Of a DNA stretch of 42,342 nt, positions 15,245 to 23,158 are shown piece by piece. The number at the start of each line of letters is the position of its first letter. Position 1 is the stretch's first letter. Source of the stretch: an uncultured Eubacteriales bacterium (GTDB lineage Bacteria > Bacillota > Clostridia > Oscillospirales > Acutalibacteraceae). A program made the translations under genes and the position numbers. The DNA lies in contig CAKSQS010000017.1 in assembly GCA_934486705.1 (NCBI GenBank), positions 1 to 42,342 of the forward strand, read 5' to 3'. Under the pieces are notes generated by a model. The model saw only the letters and a program-made list of their open reading frames with translations, had not been told where the DNA came from and did no database searches.

Positions 15245-17389
15245 ATGTTTGAAAAAGCAAAGTGGATAACTCGGTATATAAAAACCGATTGGGGGTGGGG
15301 GAACGACCCGTTTAAAGAACCGCCGTCACCGTATATGACAAGGGACTTTGAAATTTCCGAGCGGGTGAAAAAAGCAACGCTTAATATATGCGGGCTGGGT
15401 CAGGCGGCATATTATGTAAACGGGGCGCGCATACCCGATTCTTATTTGCCCACGCTGCCGTTCGCTCCTATGAAAACCGTGGTTTATAATACTTATAATA
15501 TAACCGCAATGCTAAAAACGGGGAATAACAGATTAGGCGCAATACTCGGCAATAACGGATATAACGATATAGGCGTTTCTTCTGTGCGATCCTGCGTAAA
15601 GCTTATATGCTGCCTTGAAATAGAGTATTTTTCGGGCAGAAAGGAAACCGTGGTAAGCGATACACGGTGGAAAACATACGATTCTCATATACTTTTCAGC
15701 CTGCGCCGCTCGGGGGAAAAGCACATTGCCGACAGATACATAAAAAATTGGTGCAGCCCCGAATTTGATAATTCCTATTGGGATTCGGCAAAAATATGCC
15801 CGCCGCCCGGCGGGAAGTACCGAAAAGCCGTGTGCCCGCCCGTAAAAATACGCGCCGAAATAGAACCCGAGGCTTTGAGTGCCGGACTTTTTGATTTTAA
15901 AACAAATTCCGCAGGCTGGGTAAGACTTCGGGTTAAAGGAAAAGCGGGGGACGAAATTGCGGTAAGATATGCTGAAAGACTTGATAAATCGGGGCAAAAA
16001 GCCGACCAAAGCACCGTTTACAACGGCGTTTGCGCCGATATGTGCCATACCGACCGCTTTGTTTTAAGCGGCGAGGATGATGAATTTGAGCAGCTTTTCG
16101 GTTATCATTCCTTCAGGTATGCGGAAATTGAGGGGGATTTTGAATATATTGAAGTTACCGCAGTATTTGCAAATACCTATGCTCCCGTGGTTTCCGACTT
16201 TAAATGTGACGACGACACATTAAACGCAATTCACGGTATGTGCGTAAATTCCGTTTTGTCCAACTTGCACGGCGCGCTTACCGATTGCCCGGGAAGAGAG
16301 CAGAACGAATGGACGGGGGACGGGCTTTTAAGCGCGGAAGTCTGCGCAGTAAATTTCAGCATATATAATGTATTCTATGAATGGCTGCTGCAGTTTAAGG
16401 ACGCGCAATTGCCGAGCGGAGCGCTGCCCTGCATAATTCCCGTTAAAAACCCGCTGTGGGAATATAATTTTGCCAACGGGCCCGATTGGGACAGCGCAAT
16501 TTTCCACATACCGTATTATTTATACAAATACACGGGTAACCCGAAAATAGTTAAAGCAATGTGGAACAATATGCAAATGAGCCTTAAATATTTTTCCCTT
16601 CTCGGCGAAACGCGGCTTTTAAACAGCGGCGTGGGGGATTGGTGCTGCTTGGGCGATAAGTGCGATAGGCAAATAACCGATACGGTGTATTACAGAACGG
16701 CGGCGCTTATGATGGCGGAAATGGCAGAGGAAATAGGTAAAAACGGGAGTACCTATAAAAAGCTTGCCGACGAAATAAGAGAAGAATTTCGTGCTTGCTA
16801 TGTCAGAAACGGCAAAATGACCGTTTTAAACGAAACCGCGCTTTCTGCCGCAATATTCGGCAAAATGCTTGACGAAAAGGAAACAGCCGCGGCGGCAGCC
16901 GAGCTTAATAACATTGTAAAAAACAACGGATACAGATTCCTTTGCGGTGTGCACGGGCTTAGAATGATTTTTGACGCCCTTTCGGAAAACGGATATACCG
17001 AAACGGTGTATAAAACGGTTACGAACCCTAAGTTCCCGGGGTATGCATACTGCGTGCAAAAGGGGCTTACATCACTTCCCGAGCGCTTTGATTTTGAAAT
17101 ACCGCGAGAGGGAACAGACTCTTTAAATCATCATTTCAGATCGCCCGTTGACGTATGGTTTTACAAATATCTTGCGGGCATACGCATAGAAGGTTTCGGC
17201 TACGGGAAAATTACGGTTTCGCCGCAATTTGTAAGCGGTATAAAAGAGCTCAGGGCTGCAATGCACGGCATAAGCGTTTCCTATAACGAAAAAAAGGTGT
17301 CGGTAACCTCACCTTACGATTTTTCATATGCGGCGGGCGGCAAAACGCAACTTTACAAGGCGGGAAATTACGTTTTTGACAGAGCATAG
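15245..17389 (+). CDS. Cytosolic alpha-L-rhamnosidase, GH78-type
   Basis: Inverting glycosidase predicted to release L-rhamnose from imported oligosaccharides. Residues 1-200 are beta-sandwich (family-typical LNICGLGQAAYYVNGARI, then FDFKTNSAGWVRLRVKGKAG near 215-235). The (alpha/alpha)6 barrel spans about 320-640. The catalytic signature is TDCPGREQNEWTGD at 346-359, the GH78 DCPxRxExxGWxGD block with Asn-Glu in place of the usual Leu-Gly. The later block SLNHHFRSPVDVWFYK matches the family's SxNH site. A C-terminal sandwich follows. There is no signal peptide. ATG 15245 follows GAGAGGGAGAG. The length of 714 is slightly short for GH78. It lies 89 bp after the dockerin gene, separated by a hairpin. 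Confidence 0.88.
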   Translation: MFEKAKWITRYIKTDWGWGNDPFKEPPSPYMTRDFEISERVKKATLNICGLGQAAYYVNGARIPDSYLPTLPFAPMKTVVYNTYNITAMLKTGNNRLGAILGNNGYNDIGVSSVRSCVKLICCLEIEYFSGRKETVVSDTRWKTYDSHILFSLRRSGEKHIADRYIKNWCSPEFDNSYWDSAKICPPPGGKYRKAVCPPVKIRAEIEPEALSAGLFDFKTNSAGWVRLRVKGKAGDEIAVRYAERLDKSGQKADQSTVYNGVCADMCHTDRFVLSGEDDEFEQLFGYHSFRYAEIEGDFEYIEVTAVFANTYAPVVSDFKCDDDTLNAIHGMCVNSVLSNLHGALTDCPGREQNEWTGDGLLSAEVCAVNFSIYNVFYEWLLQFKDAQLPSGALPCIIPVKNPLWEYNFANGPDWDSAIFHIPYYLYKYTGNPKIVKAMWNNMQMSLKYFSLLGETRLLNSGVGDWCCLGDKCDRQITDTVYYRTAALMMAEMAEEIGKNGSTYKKLADEIREEFRACYVRNGKMTVLNETALSAAIFGKMLDEKETAAAAAELNNIVKNNGYRFLCGVHGLRMIFDALSENGYTETVYKTVTNPKFPGYAYCVQKGLTSLPERFDFEIPREGTDSLNHHFRSPVDVWFYKYLAGIRIEGFGYGKITVSPQFVSGIKELRAAMHGISVSYNEKKVSVTSPYDFSYAAGGKTQLYKAGNYVFDRA

Positions 17390-17663
17390 CAAAATATGGT
17401 CAAATATTGAATATTTGTAAAAATAAGGCAGTATGACATATCAGCAATAATTCAGACATTATTGTGAAAAAAGCGTAAATCAAATCTGTTTGTAAGTATC
17501 TGTTTGTGGGATTTGTTATTACTTTCTTATTTTAAGTGACAATGAGAAAAAATTAAAATGTGACAGATTATCCATATTTTAACGCAGTATATGTATATGA
17601 AATTATGCTTTTTTGTGGTACAATTAGTTAAACCTATCAGTGTAGCGTATTCAAGGAGATGTA
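17390..17663 (+). promoter_or_regulatory. Regulatory region before the large sugar operon
   Basis: No gene is seen. Notable signals in order: a perfect 17-bp palindrome CAAATATTGAATATTTG (17401-17417); an inverted repeat CAATAAT/ATTATTG (17445-17464); two exact copies of ATCTGTTTGT (17484-17493 and 17498-17507) 14 bp apart; then the shared promoter motif and the -10 box. Several of these could be operators, but none can be assigned to a regulator. Confidence 0.45.
17560..17624 (+). promoter_or_regulatory. Candidate promoter of the 17664-to-edge operon
   Basis: GTGACAGATTATCCATAT (17560-17577), then ATATGTATAT (17589-17598), then TACAAT (17619-17624) as -10, with exactly 20 bp between the last two. 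The first two motifs and the 20-bp gap are shared with the promoter at 12908-12981; the gap between the first two differs by 9 bp, close to one helical turn. No consensus -35 is present, which fits activator control. Confidence 0.55.
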
Positions 17664-20600
17664 ATGATGAGCAATTCGGGAATGAAAGCTTTTTTGAAAA
17701 GGTCTGTTTCCTTTTTGGTAACAGCCGCAATTGTTGTTATTTCCGTTTCCGTTTCGGCTGCCGTTTCGGACGATTATGCCAAGGCTTTTGACGCTTATTA
17801 CAGCGCCGACCTTAAAACGACCGACCCGAGCGCCGTAAACATTCAGGATCAATGGGAAGTAAGCAATTCAAAATTATACCGTAAATCCATTGAGGACCAG
17901 TGGAACAGCAATACCGTTAAAAATGTTTCGCTGCTTTATTATAATGCAAGAGAGTATTATAATTTTGAAATGGAAACGGAATTTTCCCACGTGACAAACG
18001 GCGATAATCTGGTTGCGTTCTTCGGCTTCGGTGCGAAAAAAGGTACAAGCTGGATGAACAATAATGGCGACACGGCGCTTTCGGTAAACCCCACTCACGG
18101 CGCGATAATAAACGCCAAAACCGAAACGTGGGTAAGCACAACCACTGAAAGACTGGCGGCGCAAAACAAAGATTACAAGATGAACGACGTACATAAGCTT
18201 AAAATACGTATGGTTGAAAAAAGCTATACCGTATGGCTTGACGGCTATAAGGTAGCCTCGGGTACAAATTCATCCTACACGGGCGGATATATCTACTTCG
18301 GCTCAAACGCTTTCAAAACATATTTCGGTATACCAAAGGTAACGGCGCTGCCCGCAATGGTAAACACCGAAACCCTTGCAGCGTACTATACCGACAGCAT
18401 TAAGGAAAACGACAGCTTAGAATCGGCTGACTTTGCGGATTATTGGAAATTAAATTCCGATTCCACAGCAGCCGAAAGAACCGATAAAAATACCGCCGCT
18501 TTAAACGACGGCAATTCAAATATGGCGGTTTTGTATTCCACCGCCGCCGTTTATGATAATTTTGAGAATACGTTTACACTGACAAACAAAACAGCGCCCG
18601 CAGATAAAGCCGTCGTATTCGGTTTCGGCGGAAGGGACGGAGAAAATTGGCGCCTGACCGACGGGGCGTGCGCCTTTGCAATAACATCCGACGGAGAGCT
18701 TTACGAGGCGGTAAGCGGCAAAAAGCTTACAAAGGACAGCGCACGGGAGATAATAAAGCAAAAGACCGGCGCGGATAATTGGAGCGATACGCACGAAATT
18801 AAGCTGAGCGTTTTTGAAAAAAGCTATTCGGTCTCGGTTGACGGATATGAGATATTCTCAGGGTATGCCGAAAACTACACCTCGGGGCTTTTATTCACAG
18901 GCGCAAGCGCGGCGGGCGTTTCCGTAGGAGCGTTTGAGGTTAAAACCGTAAAGAGCTTTTCCGATTTTACAGCCTATTGGGCAACGTCTATGAAAGGCGA
19001 TAAAAAGCCCGAAAAAAGCAAGCTTTCAACACATTGGAAACTGAATGAAAACGGTACGCTTGAAAGCTGCGGCATTACGGGCGGCGCGTATGCTTTACTT
19101 ATAAACACTGCCGATATTTACAGGGATTTTGAGCTTGAAATAGAATATTCCGCACCTTCGGACTTTGTATCAACCGGGCTTGCGGCGTTCGGCTTCGGCG
19201 GCGAGGCGGGCAGCAACCTCTCGGACTCAGGCTCATTCGGATATTTGCTCCACTCAGCGGGAGCGGTGCTCAATGCTTCAAACGAGGCGTGGATCACAGG
19301 GAGCGGAAAGGACGCGGTGTCCCAAGCCAAGGCGGCGGGAAAAACATATGCGCCTGCGGGACTGCATAAGCTGACGGTTACGGTTGACAGCAGAAAGGCA
19401 ACCGTGAAAATAGACGGCTATACCGTTGCCTCTTTCACGGTAAACGAAAGCTACAAGGGCGGAAACCTTTGGTTTGCGGCAAAGGCGGACGGCGTGGTGT
19501 TCAAAAGTTTTACCGCCGAAAAGTTGAATGTTTTCGATACTGACATTATGCGCCCGTACCACACAAATAACGTTACGGACTCGGAGTTCTACCCCGAAAG
19601 TCAGCTTGATAAATACTGGAAAAAGATAAATTACGATACCGCGCTTTCACGCGTTACGGATAAGGACGGAAATACCAATTCAAACGTGGCGATCCTTTAT
19701 TACGGTACAGATAATTATTTCAACGTTGAAATGACCACGATTTATGAAAACGACGGCACGGAAAGATATGTGACCTTCTTCGGAGCGGGAGCTGCGGCGG
19801 GCACTACCTGGATGAATAACGACGGCGACATTGCGTTTGCCGTAAACGGCGACGGAAAGCTTTTAAACCTGAAAACAGGCACGGAATACCCCGAAGCCTC
19901 GGCAAAGGCGCAGTGTATAGCGGAGAATAAAAAATGGGACGGTACGGCAAGCCATAAATTCACCGTCAGGGTTACGGGTAATTCGTATACCGTTAAGATT
20001 GACGGCTACACCGTAGGCACAGGTTCAAACGAAAGCTACGGCGGCGGGCGCGTTTATGTAGGCTCCAGTGCAAACGGGGTTGTTTTCAGTAAAGTGGCAG
20101 CGGTAGGCCTGCTTGACCAAACAAAATTCACCCCGTATTATACAAGCAATGTAAAAGACGCGGCGGACGGAAAAACAACCCTTGAAAAAGAAGATTTCTC
20201 AAAGCGCTGGTCGGTAAACAGCGCGGGCAGAGCGCAGCGTAATTTTGAGGGCTGCACCTGGGGCGAAGACGTTGATTCGACAATGTCTGTGCTTTACTAC
20301 AATGTAAGAGAGTATAAAAGCTTTGATATGACCGTGGAATATGCCACTACAAGCGGTTACAGCGATTGGGTCGCATTTTTCGGCTTCGGCGGAACGCCCG
20401 GCAAAAGCTGGAAAGCGGCGGATAATAAGGGCGATACGCCGTTTATAATTCATGCGGGCGGTCTTCTGCTTAACGCTAAAAATAAGAATTTTTATCCCGG
20501 CACTGCCGTTTCGGACGCGGCAAATAAGGATAAGGGCGCGGGCACATGGAAAGCGGCAGGCGTTCATACCCTGCACGTTAAGGTGGACGGCACAAGCTTT

Positions 20601-21464
20601 ACAATATGGATTGACGGCTACAAGGCAACAAGCGGCACGAATGCAGATTACACGGGCGGTTACATATACTTTGCCGCAAATGCAGGCTCTGTGCAGTTCG
20701 GCGAACCTGTAATTAAAGACCTGCTGGATACATCCTGCTATGACGCTTATTATACCGAAACCCTTACGAAGGACGATCTTGAAAAGGTTGAGCTCGGCGA
20801 TAAATGGAGCGTTACAAGCGACGGACTGACATTGAGCCGCAAGGACGGCAAGGACGCAAACCCCGGCAACAACGAGTATAAGGACCTTTCGGTTATTTAC
20901 TACAATAAGGCAAAATACAAGAATTTTGATATGACCGTGGAATATGCGACGCTTGCAAATATGGACGATTTCTCCTGCTTTGTAGGCTTCGGCGCAAGCA
21001 AGCCGGGTAAATCTTGGCTTGCGGAAAGCAGTCAGCAAAGCTTTCTTATACATTCGGGCGGCGGAATTTTAAACCCGACCAACCTATTCTGGTACGACGG
21101 CACGCCCGTATCCGATCAGGTTTATGCGGATAAAGGCGCGGGGTACTGGAAAACGGGAGGTATTCACACCCTCAGAGTGCGCAGTGAGGACAACTACTTC
21201 ACAATATGGATAGACGGATATTTGTTCACCGAGGTTGCAAATACGAAATATACGGGCGGCTACATCTACTTTGCCTCAAACGCGCAGGACGTAAAATTCG
21301 GGCAGCCGAGCATTATTTCGCTTGACAAGGAAGAGGAATACTTCGACCCCGATTACAGGGATTACGGTTGGCAGCCTACCGCAGAGGATGCATATTTTGA
21401 TTTTACCCAAAAAAGAACGGGCGCGGAAAACATTCATAAATACACGCCCGTTACCGTAGACTGA
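17664..21464 (+). CDS. Secreted protein of six tandem beta-sandwich modules
   Basis: Large extracellular protein with no catalytic domain that I recognise. The signal peptide covers residues 1-33 (ending SVSVSAA). AAGGAG precedes ATG 17664; an adjacent in-frame ATG at 17667 is equally possible. Six copies of the same roughly 200-residue module follow, starting near residues 41, 237, 432, 623, 819 and 1023. Each opens with YY or Y[HW], has VLYY...Y.NFE in the middle, then FGFGG or FFGFG, then WxDGY/VDGY and GGYIYF near its end. The modules are diverged, not recent copies. The family is shared with the dockerin proteins and resembles concanavalin-A-like lectin/LamG folds. The tail (about 1226-1266) has neither dockerin, LPXTG motif nor membrane helix, so its means of cell attachment is unknown. 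First gene of the long operon; a surface or free glycan-binding role is inferred. Confidence 0.82.
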   Translation: MMSNSGMKAFLKRSVSFLVTAAIVVISVSVSAAVSDDYAKAFDAYYSADLKTTDPSAVNIQDQWEVSNSKLYRKSIEDQWNSNTVKNVSLLYYNAREYYNFEMETEFSHVTNGDNLVAFFGFGAKKGTSWMNNNGDTALSVNPTHGAIINAKTETWVSTTTERLAAQNKDYKMNDVHKLKIRMVEKSYTVWLDGYKVASGTNSSYTGGYIYFGSNAFKTYFGIPKVTALPAMVNTETLAAYYTDSIKENDSLESADFADYWKLNSDSTAAERTDKNTAALNDGNSNMAVLYSTAAVYDNFENTFTLTNKTAPADKAVVFGFGGRDGENWRLTDGACAFAITSDGELYEAVSGKKLTKDSAREIIKQKTGADNWSDTHEIKLSVFEKSYSVSVDGYEIFSGYAENYTSGLLFTGASAAGVSVGAFEVKTVKSFSDFTAYWATSMKGDKKPEKSKLSTHWKLNENGTLESCGITGGAYALLINTADIYRDFELEIEYSAPSDFVSTGLAAFGFGGEAGSNLSDSGSFGYLLHSAGAVLNASNEAWITGSGKDAVSQAKAAGKTYAPAGLHKLTVTVDSRKATVKIDGYTVASFTVNESYKGGNLWFAAKADGVVFKSFTAEKLNVFDTDIMRPYHTNNVTDSEFYPESQLDKYWKKINYDTALSRVTDKDGNTNSNVAILYYGTDNYFNVEMTTIYENDGTERYVTFFGAGAAAGTTWMNNDGDIAFAVNGDGKLLNLKTGTEYPEASAKAQCIAENKKWDGTASHKFTVRVTGNSYTVKIDGYTVGTGSNESYGGGRVYVGSSANGVVFSKVAAVGLLDQTKFTPYYTSNVKDAADGKTTLEKEDFSKRWSVNSAGRAQRNFEGCTWGEDVDSTMSVLYYNVREYKSFDMTVEYATTSGYSDWVAFFGFGGTPGKSWKAADNKGDTPFIIHAGGLLLNAKNKNFYPGTAVSDAANKDKGAGTWKAAGVHTLHVKVDGTSFTIWIDGYKATSGTNADYTGGYIYFAANAGSVQFGEPVIKDLLDTSCYDAYYTETLTKDDLEKVELGDKWSVTSDGLTLSRKDGKDANPGNNEYKDLSVIYYNKAKYKNFDMTVEYATLANMDDFSCFVGFGASKPGKSWLAESSQQSFLIHSGGGILNPTNLFWYDGTPVSDQVYADKGAGYWKTGGIHTLRVRSEDNYFTIWIDGYLFTEVANTKYTGGYIYFASNAQDVKFGQPSIISLDKEEEYFDPDYRDYGWQPTAEDAYFDFTQKRTGAENIHKYTPVTVD

Positions 21465-21490
21465 TATTTTACGCAGAAAGGAAAATTACA

Positions 21491-23107
21491 ATGAAAAAAA
21501 TATTTTGCTTATTTCTTTCGCTTTTAATGGTTACCGCTGTTTTTGCGGGCTGCAAAAGCAACGACGAGGAGGTTTGGGAATCCTACTATGATACCGTGAG
21601 CGGCTCGGGCAAGAGTGGTAAAACGACCTCTTCCGGCAAAACCGAAAGCGGCAAAAATAATAATTCAGGCAAAACCGGCAGCAAGGGCGACGCAGGTGTT
21701 GCCGAACCCTCAAACACGCACAAGGGCGGCGATTTGGTAATTGAGGGCGCAGGACAGGATAAAAACGCCGATTACTCTGTAAAGGGTACTGTTACCGTTG
21801 CAATAGATACAGCCCGTGTTTGCGATTATCAGGCTTTGTTTGACAGCTTTAAAAAGGTTTACCCAAACGTAAAGCTTAAATTTGATTATTATGCTCATTC
21901 GGGAGTTGACGCGGCAATTGAATATCTTACCACCCGTGCCGCTACCAACACTCTGCCCGACATAGTTTTTAACGAAGCGGGATTTTTACCCACATACTTG
22001 GTTAATGGCTGGCTGCACCCGCTTGATGAGTTTGTAAAGAACGATTCGGATTATAAAAACTATGTCCCCGATAATCTTAAAAAGGATTATACTTTCGGCG
22101 GCAAACTTTACGCACTGCCGCTGCAAGCCAACTTTGAAACATTCCAGCTTAACCTCGACGTTCTCAACGCTTTGAATCTCAATAAGCCCGCCCTTGATTG
22201 GTCGGTAGACGATTTTGCCGATTACTGCCGCAAGGCGACGACCGACAAATACTCCGCGCAGGAGGATATGGGCGCGCTGTATTCACTCTTTGCAAACGCC
22301 TTTGACGGCACTTCCTCGCTCTATGGCTATAATTCAAGCACCAAAAGCTTTTCTTCGGGCGGACTTATTTCTTCTATAAAGTATTTCAAGGAATTGCGCA
22401 GCGTACCGGGTCTTGAGGCTAATGCTTTAAAGGGAAAATCCGGCACCGACTATAATAAGAAATTCGGCACGGGCGGTTGGTCCGACGGCTGGGTAGCCTA
22501 TCACAAGGGTTTGACCCTTTTCCACGGGCTGGGCACTTGGGAATATAAAAACAAGCGCGAGACCGTTACTAACTTTAATTGGGTTATGTGGACCGTTCCG
22601 CAGAAGGTAAAGGGCAAAATGCCTTACCATGTAGACCATTCGTTTATGACGAGCACCTGCAAGGATAAAGAGGCGGCGTTCCAGCTTTTGCGCTATACGA
22701 CTTACAGCACCGAGGGCAACATTGCAAGACTTTCAATGTACGACGCGGCAAATAAGGGCAAATACTCGCTTCAGTCTTCATTCTATTACCCCACAACCAC
22801 AAACCCCAAGGTGATTGAGAAGTTCAAGAGTCTTCCGGGCGTTAAGGCGGAGCCGGTAGCGGAGTATTTACAGTCGAATATCGGCAACTGCTACAGATAC
22901 GACCCCGTAAAGCTTGTTCCTAACTGGAATAAGGCCACCACGGACGCTTACAAGAACCTTTATAAGGCTGTAAGCGGTGCGGACAGTCTTGTGGACCAGA
23001 CCGTAAATCAGGCAATAAAGACCTGCAACGACAAGGTTCAGAAGGAATGGAGCGATTTTGAAAAGAAGCTTGCCGACGTTCAGAAAAAATTTGACGCAAA
23101 AAAATAA
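21491..23107 (+). CDS. Lipoprotein sugar-binding protein of a CUT1 ABC importer
   Basis: Extracellular solute-binding protein, family 1, that delivers an oligosaccharide to ABC permeases. A lipoprotein signal peptide ends in the lipobox VFAGC with the lipidated Cys at residue 21. A flexible Gly/Ser/Lys linker with repeated SGK/SGKT units (about 36-62) then spaces the binding domain from the membrane. The binding fold begins near residue 97 (VKGTVTVAIDTARVC) and shows ATNTLPDIVFNEAGF and later the usual hinge regions. ATG 21491 follows AAAGGAAAA and lies 26 bp after the six-module gene. The permeases are further down the same operon (32130, 33077, 38318, 39200). Which pair it serves is not clear from sequence. 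Ligand unknown. Confidence 0.92.
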   Translation: MKKIFCLFLSLLMVTAVFAGCKSNDEEVWESYYDTVSGSGKSGKTTSSGKTESGKNNNSGKTGSKGDAGVAEPSNTHKGGDLVIEGAGQDKNADYSVKGTVTVAIDTARVCDYQALFDSFKKVYPNVKLKFDYYAHSGVDAAIEYLTTRAATNTLPDIVFNEAGFLPTYLVNGWLHPLDEFVKNDSDYKNYVPDNLKKDYTFGGKLYALPLQANFETFQLNLDVLNALNLNKPALDWSVDDFADYCRKATTDKYSAQEDMGALYSLFANAFDGTSSLYGYNSSTKSFSSGGLISSIKYFKELRSVPGLEANALKGKSGTDYNKKFGTGGWSDGWVAYHKGLTLFHGLGTWEYKNKRETVTNFNWVMWTVPQKVKGKMPYHVDHSFMTSTCKDKEAAFQLLRYTTYSTEGNIARLSMYDAANKGKYSLQSSFYYPTTTNPKVIEKFKSLPGVKAEPVAEYLQSNIGNCYRYDPVKLVPNWNKATTDAYKNLYKAVSGADSLVDQTVNQAIKTCNDKVQKEWSDFEKKLADVQKKFDAKK

Positions 23108-23158
23108 TTGATTATTATTGGGGCGCGTCGTTTATGCGGCGCGCCTAAGGGAAGAAAT

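Noticed and set aside
17401..17417. Palindrome as a terminator of the rhamnosidase gene
   Set aside because: The symmetry leaves almost no loop, the stem is all A-T except its ends, and no T-run follows, so an operator is more likely.
20199..21053. 284-codon minus-strand open frame inside the six-module gene
   Set aside because: It is antisense to two conserved modules and its sequence follows from their codon usage. No family features are seen.
21340..21464. C-terminus of the six-module protein as a dockerin or sorting signal
   Set aside because: There is no pair of calcium loops, no LPXTG and no hydrophobic tail; the segment is a short polar stretch.
23108..23158. Start at 23108 for the cytosolic GH31
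   Set aside because: The codon is ATT without a ribosome site. ATG 23159 has AAGGGAAG at proper spacing. Neither choice creates a signal peptide.
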